A stretch of 8,566 nt of DNA. Origin: Acidobacteriaceae bacterium (GTDB lineage Bacteria > Acidobacteriota > Terriglobia > Terriglobales > Acidobacteriaceae). Positions 1 through 5,761 of this stretch are shown in pieces; within the stretch, counting starts at the first letter, position 1; each line of letters opens with the position of its first letter. The DNA lies in NCBI GenBank assembly GCA_003140705.1, contig PLKU01000476.1, positions 1 to 8,566 on the forward strand, read 5' to 3'. The notes beneath the pieces were generated by a model. It was not told the DNA's origin and did no database searches. It worked only from the letters and a program-made list of their open reading frames with translations. A program made the position numbers and the translations under genes.

Positions 1-1
1 G

Positions 2-175
2 GCGAGCGAGCGCGGCTACACCGCGATGTACCTCGATACGATGCCGCAATCGATGCAGGCTGCGTATCGGCTCTACTGCTCCATGGGTTTCACTGCCGTC
101 GATCGCTACACCCAGAATCCCGTGCTCCTCCAGCAGGACACGCTCGAAATCGCCTTTCTGCGCAGGGATATCTGA
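2..175 (+). CDS. GNAT-family N-acetyltransferase, C-terminal fragment
   Basis: Only the last 57 codons are in the window; the start lies upstream of base 1. The frame reads a typical GNAT C-terminal half (motif B region): an MYLDT strand, then SMQAAYRLYCSMGF, then RYTQNP and a final FLRRDI strand. The helix with LY and a following GF is the usual signature of the acetyl-CoA-dependent GCN5-related acetyltransferase fold. The acetyl-CoA-binding motif A (Q/RxxGxG/A) would be upstream and cannot be checked, and the substrate cannot be told. The stop codon TGA at 173-175 shares its A with the ATG of the next gene, which suggests a common transcript and translational coupling. The family assignment is fairly safe from the pattern; a more specific name is not possible. 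Confidence 0.8.
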   Translation, partial: ASERGYTAMYLDTMPQSMQAAYRLYCSMGFTAVDRYTQNPVLLQQDTLEIAFLRRDI

Positions 176-177
176 TG
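164..177 (+). promoter_or_regulatory. Ribosome binding site and stop/start overlap deciding the dehydrogenase start
   Basis: AGGGA at 164-168 lies 6 nt before the ATG at 175. It sits inside the GNAT coding sequence, and the junction TGATG overlaps stop and start by one base. This supports the chosen start and suggests coupled translation of the two genes. Confidence 0.6.
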
Positions 178-3111
178 GGGAATCCACTGCCCATCCTGAA
201 CCAGCCGCGCCACCCACACGAAGCCTTTCAATCGGCGCGCGAGCTGGAGTCGAAGCTTCGCGCCACGGTTCGCGGCGAGGTTCGCTTCGACCAGGCCTCG
301 CGCGCGCTCTACGCCGCCGATGCATCGAACTACCGCCAGACCCCCATCGGCGTTGTCCTGCCGCGCGACGCCGCTGACGTCGAAGCGACCATTGCCGCCT
401 GCCGCGAACTCGGGGCCGCGGTCCTGCCTCGCGGCGCGGGAACCAGCCTCTCCGGCCAATGCTGCAATGTCGCTGTCATTTTGGACTTCTCGAAAAACAT
501 GCGCCGCCTCGTTTCGCTCGATCCGAAGGAGGAGCTTGCGGTTGTCGAACCCGGCATCGTCCTCGACCGCGTCCGCGAGGCCGCCGAGCAGTATCACCTC
601 ACTTTCGCGCCCGATCCCGCGACGCACAGCCGCTGCACCATCGGAGGCATGATCGGCAACAACTCCTGCGGGACGCACAGCGTGATGGGCGGGCTGACGG
701 CCAATAACGTCCGTTCTCTCGACATCCTGCTCTATGACGGCACACGCATGACCGTCGGCCGCACCAGCCCCGCTGAACTCGAAGCCGCGATCGGTGCCGG
801 GGGTCGAATCGGGAAGATCTACGCAGGTCTTGCCTGGCTGCGCGACCGATACGGCGACCTCATCCGAGAACAGTTCCCGCGCATTCCCCGCCGCGTCTCC
901 GGTTACAACCTCGACGATCTGCTCGCTGAGAATGGCTTCCACGTGGCCCGTGCATTGGTCGGAAGCGAGGGTACCTGCGCCAACGTCGTTTCCGCCACGT
1001 TGAATCTCACCGCCAGCCCACCTTTCCGCGTCCTCACCGCCCTGGCCTTCGACGACGCATTCATCGCTGCTGACGCGGTTCCGCGCACGCTGGAGCACGG
1101 CCCGATAGGATTGGAAGGCTTTGACAATATGCTCGTCGACTTTATGCGCCGTAAGCGCCTCGCAGTCGACGATGTTACGCTGCTGCCGCCGGGCGTGGGG
1201 TTTCTTTTGGTCGAGATGGGCGCGTGGGATGCTGCGGAAGCGCGCGCCAAGGCCGAATCGCTGGTGTGTGCAACGCAAAGCTGGCCGCAGGTTCCTACGG
1301 CACGCATCTACTCTGCCGCTGAGGCCGCTCGTGTCTGGCATGTACGCGAATCCGCTCTTGGAGCCATGGTTTTTGTTCCCGGCGAGCCGGACCGCTTTGA
1401 AGGCTGGGAAGATGCGGCAGTCCCTCCGGCTCAACTGGGCGCCTACCTCCGTGGAATTTCCGCCCTCATGGCCGAATACGGCTACCGCAGCCCACTCTAC
1501 GGGCATTATGGCCAAGGCTGCGTGCACATGCGCATCAACTTCGACTTCGCCACTGCCGAGGGTTTGCGCCGCTTCCGCGAGTTCATTGGCCGAGCGGCCG
1601 ACCTGGTGTTGAGCTTCGGCGGATCGCTCAGTGGCGAGCACGGCGACGGCCAGGCCCGCGCTGCCTTGCTGCCCAAAATGTTCGGCCCAGAGTTGATGGG
1701 TGCGTTTCGTGAGTTCAAGGCGATCTGGGATCCCGACAATCGCATGAATCCCGGCAAACTGGTGGATGCCGTTCGGGTCTATGACCCAACCGAGAATCTT
1801 CGTCACCCGCAACACGCGCACGGCGAATCATCCAAACTGCTCGAAACGCACTTTGCATTCGCAATCGATGGTGGCTCATTCGAACGCGCAACTGAGCGCT
1901 GCGTTGGTGTGGGCGCATGCCGCAAGGCCGATGGCGGCGTGATGTGCCCCAGCTATCGCGCAACAGGCCAGGAGCAGCACTCCACTCGCGGCCGCGCCCG
2001 CCTGCTGTGGGAGATGCTGGCAGGCGCACTGCGTGAAGAAGGCTTCAGGAGCGAGGCTGTCCACGAAGCACTCGATCTCTGCCTCAGTTGCAAGGCATGT
2101 AAAACCGAGTGCCCTGTGCAGGTGGACATAGCCGCGTACAAGTCAGAGTTCCTGGCGCAACGATACAAGGGCCGGATTCACCCTCTTCACCACTATATCT
2201 TTGGATTCGCCGACAAGTTGGCCCGTTGGGGTTCGCTGGCCCCGGCTTTGACCAACGCGCTGTTGACTGGGCCGGTCACCAGCCCGCTGATCAAGCGAAT
2301 GATTGGTGTCGCGCAACAACGGGAGTTACCTCGGCTGGCGGCGCGGAGCTTCCAGAAAGGACGACCCGCAGAAGCAGGAGCACAAGGGGAGGGTGTAGTT
2401 CTGTGGCCCGACACGTGGAATAACTACTACCACCCGCAGACACTGGCCGCCGCGGAGTCGGTGCTCACTCAGGCGGGATTCCGGGTTGAAAACTTGCGCG
2501 GACATATCTGCTGCGGTCGTCCACTTTATGACTTCGGCCTTCTGAACGCCGCTCGCAGTTATTTGGCCAAAGTTCTTGCCCGGATGGCGCCGCAGATCGA
2601 CGCGGGGCGGCCCTTCATTTTCCTGGAGCCGAGTTGCGCCAGCGTTTTCAAGGACGAACTGCTCGAACTTTTCCCGCATGACTCTCGCGCCAAACGTCTC
2701 AGCGAGCAGGTCTGGCTCTTTGCCGACTGGCTCGCTGCCAAAGCGCCGGAATGGGCAGCTGGAAGACTCACAGGCGCTCATATTCTGCTCCACGGCCACT
2801 GCCACCATAAAGCGGTTTTTGGTGGTCCGGCCAGTGAGATCTCGTTGTTGCGTCAAGCCGGAGCCACGGTCGAGCCCATCCAGGCTGGCTGCTGTGGAAT
2901 GGCCGGTCCCTTTGGCTTTGAAGCCGACAAGTATGAGGTTTCAAAGACCATCGCCCGGGACGGCTTGCTACCCGCGGTTGAGTCTGCGGGTCCTCTCACG
3001 CTCATCGTCGCCGACGGTTTCAGTTGCCGCGAACAGATATCAGGATTGTCGAACCGTAGAGCGATGCACTTTGCTGAGGTCCTGGATCGCAATTGTGGAT
3101 GCAATGGATGA
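175..3111 (+). CDS. FAD-binding and Fe-S-binding dehydrogenase (GlcD-GlpC fusion, YdiJ/D-2-hydroxyglutarate dehydrogenase type)
   Basis: This 978-residue protein fuses two modules. The N-terminal half is a PCMH-type FAD domain with PRGAGTSLSGQ (85-95) and TIGGMIGNNSCG (155-166), followed by a FAD-linked oxidase C-terminal domain with LYGHYGQGCVHMRIN (441-455) and SGEHGDGQ (486-493). The C-terminal half has a GlpC-like region: C576/C582/C591-P, then a canonical C636-x2-C639-x2-C642-x3-C646-P [4Fe-4S] motif, and two CCG-type blocks (CCGR 779-782 with C821; C876 and GCCGMAG 905-911). The length and order match E. coli YdiJ (about 1018 residues), reported as a D-2-hydroxyglutarate dehydrogenase. 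Related fusions act on D-lactate or other 2-hydroxy acids, so the substrate remains an inference. Electrons would pass from FAD through the clusters to the respiratory chain. No signal peptide is seen, so the protein is probably cytoplasmic or peripheral to the inner membrane. The frame is intact. The ATG overlaps the GNAT stop and has AGGGA at 164-168. Confidence 0.93.
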   Translation: MGNPLPILNQPRHPHEAFQSARELESKLRATVRGEVRFDQASRALYAADASNYRQTPIGVVLPRDAADVEATIAACRELGAAVLPRGAGTSLSGQCCNVAVILDFSKNMRRLVSLDPKEELAVVEPGIVLDRVREAAEQYHLTFAPDPATHSRCTIGGMIGNNSCGTHSVMGGLTANNVRSLDILLYDGTRMTVGRTSPAELEAAIGAGGRIGKIYAGLAWLRDRYGDLIREQFPRIPRRVSGYNLDDLLAENGFHVARALVGSEGTCANVVSATLNLTASPPFRVLTALAFDDAFIAADAVPRTLEHGPIGLEGFDNMLVDFMRRKRLAVDDVTLLPPGVGFLLVEMGAWDAAEARAKAESLVCATQSWPQVPTARIYSAAEAARVWHVRESALGAMVFVPGEPDRFEGWEDAAVPPAQLGAYLRGISALMAEYGYRSPLYGHYGQGCVHMRINFDFATAEGLRRFREFIGRAADLVLSFGGSLSGEHGDGQARAALLPKMFGPELMGAFREFKAIWDPDNRMNPGKLVDAVRVYDPTENLRHPQHAHGESSKLLETHFAFAIDGGSFERATERCVGVGACRKADGGVMCPSYRATGQEQHSTRGRARLLWEMLAGALREEGFRSEAVHEALDLCLSCKACKTECPVQVDIAAYKSEFLAQRYKGRIHPLHHYIFGFADKLARWGSLAPALTNALLTGPVTSPLIKRMIGVAQQRELPRLAARSFQKGRPAEAGAQGEGVVLWPDTWNNYYHPQTLAAAESVLTQAGFRVENLRGHICCGRPLYDFGLLNAARSYLAKVLARMAPQIDAGRPFIFLEPSCASVFKDELLELFPHDSRAKRLSEQVWLFADWLAAKAPEWAAGRLTGAHILLHGHCHHKAVFGGPASEISLLRQAGATVEPIQAGCCGMAGPFGFEADKYEVSKTIARDGLLPAVESAGPLTLIVADGFSCREQISGLSNRRAMHFAEVLDRNCGCNG

Positions 3112-3314
3112 AGGATAAAGCGAAGGGTCATTCAGGTCGGCATTTGCCACGAATGAGCTGGCACCGGCCTGTGGATCGCCGTAGCGTGTGATCAAAAGCA
3201 GACAGCCGCTCCGGAATGATTGGGTGTATCGTTTTTAAAGGGAGTAGGTCCGGTTGTTGCCTTAAAAAGGCTTGCAACTCGACACGCGGCATGCGAATCC
3301 AACCCTTGCAGAAC

Positions 3315-3344
3315 GTCGCGAAGTTCCAAGTCGCGAAGTTCAAA
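3315..3344. repeat. 15-bp imperfect tandem duplication
   Basis: GTCGCGAAGTTCCAA at 3315-3329 is followed directly by GTCGCGAAGTTCAAA at 3330-3344. The two units differ at one of 15 bases. It is a minimal tandem repeat of two units and could be a remnant of a longer minisatellite or a chance slippage product. No function is evident. Confidence 0.8.
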
Positions 3345-3351
3345 TCGGACC

Positions 3352-3399
3352 CGGGGCGGGCAAGTGGCTTCGAACCGCTTATTCTGTAATCCGGCCCCG
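3352..3399 (+). other. Possible two-part RNA stem-loop
   Basis: CGGGGC at 3352-3357 pairs perfectly with GCCCCG at 3394-3399. Inside it, AAGTGG (3362-3367) pairs with CCGCTT (3375-3380), with one G-U pair, around a 7-nt loop CTTCGAA. The loop resembles a tRNA T-arm, but the surrounding sequence does not make a tRNA. It could be part of a 5' leader of the ytxH-like gene or a chance fold; seen by eye only. Confidence 0.3.
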
Positions 3400-3441
3400 T
3401 AAACGAATTGCGATTTGCGGCGCAGCCAACAGTTTTGATAG

Positions 3442-3472
3442 GCTCAGGCTTTCTTGGCTTGAGCGGAGGGAG
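3442..3472 (+). promoter_or_regulatory. Hairpin next to the Shine-Dalgarno of the YtxH-like gene
   Basis: GCTCAGGC (3442-3449) can pair with GCTTGAGC (3457-3464) over eight positions, with one G-U pair and a 7-nt loop. The strong ribosome binding site GGAGGGAG (3465-3472) begins directly after the stem and is 10 nt from the ATG at 3483. The ribosome binding site is clear and supports the start; a regulatory role for the hairpin is speculation. Confidence 0.4.
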
Positions 3473-3482
3473 ATAACTCGTC

Positions 3483-3902
3483 ATGGCAGAAGACAGCAAG
3501 ATACCAAGTTTGGGTTGGTTCATAGCAGGATTGGGAGTGGGCGCGCTGGTGGGGATTCTTTATGCCCCCAAGAGCGGCCGAGAGACCCGCGAAGACCTCG
3601 CGAACAGCGCGCGTGAGGGCAAAGAGTACGTGCGCGCCAAAACCAAGCAAGCTGCGGAACAAGTAAGCGCTATGGTCGACCAGAGCAAAGAGCAGCTGAG
3701 CGACCTTATGGACAAGGGCAGGGAGCAGGTCAGCGAGTATGTCGGTCGCAGCCGCGAGGCCGTGGATCGCGGGCGAGCGCAGTGGGAGCAGTTTGTGGAG
3801 CGTGGCAAGGGTGTGGTTACCGACCAGACCACCCGCGTGGCCGCAGCTGTAGAAGCTGGACGCGAGGCCTATCGAACTACGACCACCGACAACAATTCCT
3901 AG
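3483..3902 (+). CDS. YtxH domain-containing protein
   Basis: The 139-residue product has the YtxH layout. A short polar N-terminus is followed by a glycine-rich hydrophobic segment (about residues 10-27, GWFIAGLGVGALVGILY) and the signature APKSGRETRED at 28-38. The rest is a charged, alanine- and glutamine-rich helical region with heptad-like spacing, followed by a Thr/Asn-rich tail. The family is membrane-anchored through the single glycine-zipper segment. In Bacillus, ytxH lies in a general-stress operon with ytxG (DUF948). The biochemical function is not known; the amphipathic helices resemble apolipoprotein or late-embryogenesis-abundant-like repeats, so a structural or stress role is possible. 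The next gene on the same strand is a DUF948-like protein, echoing that pair. The start is set by GGAGGGAG at 3465-3472. Confidence 0.88.
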   Translation: MAEDSKIPSLGWFIAGLGVGALVGILYAPKSGRETREDLANSAREGKEYVRAKTKQAAEQVSAMVDQSKEQLSDLMDKGREQVSEYVGRSREAVDRGRAQWEQFVERGKGVVTDQTTRVAAAVEAGREAYRTTTTDNNS

Positions 3903-3976
3903 ATATAGTTCTGTTGTCTTTTCTGGGAAACAGAGCGGCTCCAGGTTCAGTTGTAAGCTGATCAAGTTCGGAGTTG

Positions 3977-4009
3977 ATTGCGCAAGCGCCTAGTGGTGGC
4001 TTGCGCAAT
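3977..4009. repeat. Perfect 11-bp inverted repeat with two TTGCGCAA palindromes
   Basis: ATTGCGCAAGC at 3977-3987 and GCTTGCGCAAT at 3999-4009 are exact reverse complements separated by 11 nt. In RNA they form an 11-bp hairpin that may extend with CC/GG (3989-3990 with 3995-3996). Each arm also holds the self-complementary octamer TTGCGCAA (3978-3985 and 4001-4008), so the DNA shows two identical palindromic boxes 23 bp apart, about two helical turns. No T run follows, so it is not a standard intrinsic terminator. It lies 74 bp after the YtxH stop and 88 bp before the next ATG. It could be an operator for the downstream gene or an RNA processing or stability hairpin. Confidence 0.8.
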
Positions 4010-4048
4010 GGCTTCAGACTAACGGCTTCATGTTGGCCCGGGGAGCGA

Positions 4049-4066
4049 ATGAAACGGTCGTCGTAA
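4049..4066 (+). other. Possible five-codon leader ORF
   Basis: ATG AAA CGG TCG TCG TAA encodes MKRSS and is preceded by GGGGAG (about 4040-4045) at 3-4 nt. It ends 31 bp before the ATG of the DUF948-like gene, whose own ribosome binding site is poor (GAGA at 4086-4089). A minimal upstream ORF could feed ribosomes to the weak start or regulate it, but such short frames occur often by chance. Confidence 0.2.
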
Positions 4067-4097
4067 GTCCGCAGATGCGCTGCGCGAGATCACACCG

Positions 4098-4619
4098 ATG
4101 CAAACCTTGAACCATGACACCATCGAGTTAATCCTGATTGCCATTACAACGGCAGCTGTGTTGCTGGAGGCTTTCGTCCTGCTGGCGATCTTCCTCGCGC
4201 TGCGCCACACGTCACGCACCATCCTGCAGCATGTCGAGGAACTGAAGTCCACGATCATTCCCTTCGTCGATAACGCGCGCGGCTTTTTGGAGCGTGTTGG
4301 CCCGAAGGTGGAAGATGCGACGTCAGACATTGCGGATATTGTGGCCGGCTTGAAGGCGCAGGCCGTTGAGGCTGAGGCCTCGGCCTCGGAGATTCTGGAG
4401 CGCGTGCGTCACCAGGCCAGCCGGGTCGATGAGATGGTTTCGAGCATCCTGAATACCGTTGACCGAGCTGCCGAGTATGTGACCGACGTCGTCAACCGGC
4501 CGGTAAGGCAGATTTCGGGTCTGATGGCGTCGATCAGAGCGATTGTCGAGTCTCTGCGCGGCTCGGCCCGCGAACCGCGCGAGACCCACTCTGCACGCGA
4601 CCGGGACACCTTCATTTAA
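4098..4619 (+). CDS. Membrane-anchored helical protein, DUF948/YtxG-like
   Basis: The 173-residue protein has one N-terminal transmembrane helix (about residues 9-35, with a buried E24 and ending in LALRH). A long, mostly helical region with hydrophobic residues at heptad-like spacing follows, then the segment RPVRQISGL and an acidic/basic C-terminal tail. The arrangement is like DUF948 (B. subtilis YtxG), where a membrane anchor precedes a coiled-coil-like domain. From memory, acidobacterial hypothetical proteins carry a similar PVRQxSGL block. It follows a YtxH-family gene, as DUF948 genes do in Firmicutes, which supports the call; sequence identity to DUF948 has not been tested. An in-frame stop at 4050-4052 and the lack of other starts make ATG 4098 the only choice, with a weak ribosome binding site. 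The propeller gene follows by 41 bp and is probably in the same operon. The function is unknown. Confidence 0.7.
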   Translation: MQTLNHDTIELILIAITTAAVLLEAFVLLAIFLALRHTSRTILQHVEELKSTIIPFVDNARGFLERVGPKVEDATSDIADIVAGLKAQAVEAEASASEILERVRHQASRVDEMVSSILNTVDRAAEYVTDVVNRPVRQISGLMASIRAIVESLRGSAREPRETHSARDRDTFI

Positions 4620-4645
4620 GCCATCGTTGAAGATCAACTGCCTTC

Positions 4646-4653
4646 AGAGAGGA
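4646..4653 (+). promoter_or_regulatory. Strong ribosome binding site of the propeller gene
   Basis: AGAGAGGA ends 7 nt before the ATG at 4661. The site supports this start and independent translation of the propeller gene inside a probable operon with the DUF948-like gene. Confidence 0.7.
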
Positions 4654-4660
4654 CATCCTG

Positions 4661-5746
4661 ATGAAGCCGTGTTTTCTTTTGGCACTTGGATTCTCCGTGT
4701 CCATGCTCGCCGGTTGGGCTTGCGCCCAAACGGCACCTGCAGCAACGCTTCTGGTTCTTTCAAAGCAGGACCATACGCTCTCGATCGTCGACCCGGCAAG
4801 TCTGAATGTGTTGGCCTTGGTCCCAGTGGGCGACGACCCACATGAGGTGGTTGCTTCGGCGGACGGCAAGACCGCCTACGTCTCCAACTACGGGTTTGGC
4901 GCCTTTCACACCCTGGCCGTGATCGACCTGGTCGAGCACAAACAGCTCCCTTTCATCGATCTGGGTGCGCTGCGCGGACCCCACGGCCTGGTGTTTGAAA
5001 AGGGCAAAGTCTGGTTTACCGCCGAGGCGGCCAAGGCCATCGGGAGCTATGACCCGGCTGCCGGCAAGATCGATTGGATTTTGGGAACCGGCCAGGACCG
5101 GACCCACATGCTCTTTGTCTTTCCCGACGCAAGGCGCATCATCACCACCAATGTGACCTCTGCCACTGTGACGATCATCGAGAAGACTGAAAGCCGCGCC
5201 GGTGGGCCTCCACCCGGAATGCCCCCGGGCATGGGTGCTCCCCCGCCCGGTGGGCCGCAAGCTGGGGGACCGCCCCAAGGTGGTCCGCCGCCGCCGCCCG
5301 GAGGCGACTGGAAGCTGACTGTCATTCCCGTTGGCCACGGATCAGAGGGTTTTGACGTTACTCCGGATGGCAAAGAGGCATGGGTCGCAAACGCCGGGGA
5401 CGGCACCATTTCGATCATCGACATTGCTGCTAAAAAGGTGGTGGAAACCCTCGCCGCCAACGCGCCCGGAGCCAACAGGCTGAAGTTTACGCCGGACGGA
5501 AAGCTTGCGCTTGTCACTCCCGGCTCGGCCCTGGTGATTCTCGACGCTGCTACGCACAAGGAAGTGAAGCGGCTGCCGAGTGTCCACGGTTCCGGAGGTA
5601 TCCAGATGCAGCCCGACGGGCTGCGCGCTTATGTGGCCTGCGGTCGTGATGGATACGTCGCAGTCATCGACCTGACGACGCTTGAAATGGTGGGCCGCAT
5701 CGATGTAGCAAGCCCGGATGGCCTGGCCTGGGCGGTGAGGCAATAA
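4661..5746 (+). CDS. Secreted YVTN/YncE-type beta-propeller protein
   Basis: The 361-residue product begins with a Sec signal peptide (MKPCFLLALGFSVSMLAGWACA, with likely cleavage after A22, motif A-C-A). It then shows repeated beta-propeller units of YVTN type: HTLSIVDP (38-45), then SADGKTAYVSNYG (66-78); a second half has DVTPDGKEAWVAN (232-244), GTISIID, FTPDGKLALV, ALVILDAATHKEV and QPDGLRAYVACGRDGYVAVID. These blades correspond to NHL/YncE-like periplasmic propellers, which usually bind other proteins or ligands and are not enzymes. Between blades, residues 181-215 form a low-complexity Pro/Gly/Met insert, probably a disordered loop. No lipobox or membrane anchor is seen, so the mature protein is probably soluble in the periplasm or secreted. 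Downstream, the convergent barrel-like gene begins its stop only 15 bp away. Confidence 0.87.
   Translation: MKPCFLLALGFSVSMLAGWACAQTAPAATLLVLSKQDHTLSIVDPASLNVLALVPVGDDPHEVVASADGKTAYVSNYGFGAFHTLAVIDLVEHKQLPFIDLGALRGPHGLVFEKGKVWFTAEAAKAIGSYDPAAGKIDWILGTGQDRTHMLFVFPDARRIITTNVTSATVTIIEKTESRAGGPPPGMPPGMGAPPPGGPQAGGPPQGGPPPPPGGDWKLTVIPVGHGSEGFDVTPDGKEAWVANAGDGTISIIDIAAKKVVETLAANAPGANRLKFTPDGKLALVTPGSALVILDAATHKEVKRLPSVHGSGGIQMQPDGLRAYVACGRDGYVAVIDLTTLEMVGRIDVASPDGLAWAVRQ
5201..5305 (+). repeat. Pro/Gly-rich low-complexity coding segment
   Basis: Codons 181-215 of the propeller protein encode short PPPG, GMPPG and GGPP units. In DNA this is a stretch of CCN and GGN codons with degenerate short repeats. 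It interrupts the propeller fold between two blades and may vary in length between strains through slippage. Confidence 0.7.
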
Positions 5747-5761
5747 GCTGGCCCGAGATAT

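Larger units (their letters stand above)
3112..3482. other. 371-bp intergenic region without a convincing gene
   Basis: No open frame here has a family-like sequence or a good start site. The short frames on both strands are rich in R, S and P and look like chance. Several structures are present. A bulged hairpin, TCATTC (3128-3133) with GAATGA (3151-3156), has an inner GGC/GCC stem and starts 17 bp after the dehydrogenase stop; it has no T run, so it is at best a weak 3' end. A small AT-rich patch contains TTTTTAAAG (near 3232) and CCTTAAAAAGG (near 3260). A 15-bp tandem duplication, a two-part stem-loop and a hairpin next to the ribosome binding site are listed separately. I could not identify a clean sigma70 promoter for the following gene, although transcription of the ytxH-like gene probably starts here. 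Confidence 0.5.

Noticed and set aside
106..1821. Long open frame of 571 codons on the - strand
   Set aside because: It lies antisense to the FAD domain of the dehydrogenase, whose motifs are unmistakable. The antisense product shows no family motif and an R/A/G/V-rich composition, as expected from GC-rich codon positions read backwards.
2326..2856. Open frame of 176 codons on the - strand within the dehydrogenase
   Set aside because: Antisense to the CCG-domain region; no recognisable domain and no independent ribosome site.
3345..3400. tRNA-like T-arm (CTTCGAA loop) in the gap
   Set aside because: The stem around a true TTCGAAC T-loop does not pair, and no acceptor stem, anticodon arm or CCA end can be placed.
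3272..3616. Open frame on the + strand spanning the gap and the start of the YtxH-like gene
   Set aside because: Arg/Pro-rich translation without a family signature, overlapping the well-supported YtxH frame that has its own strong ribosome binding site.
3903..3940. TCTGTT/AACAGA hairpin just after the YtxH stop as an intrinsic terminator
   Set aside because: The stem is only 6 bp and AT-rich, and the T-rich stretch is in the loop, not after the stem.
3444..3965. Open frame of 173 codons on the - strand covering the YtxH-like gene
   Set aside because: Mirror of the amphipathic coding sequence; the Leu/Ala-rich translation is the antisense of Gln/Glu/Arg-rich codons, and the + strand product matches YtxH clearly.
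5047..5559. Gly/Pro-rich open frame on the - strand over the propeller gene
   Set aside because: It is the antisense of the Pro/Gly insert; the + strand gene has a signal peptide, a ribosome site and propeller blades.
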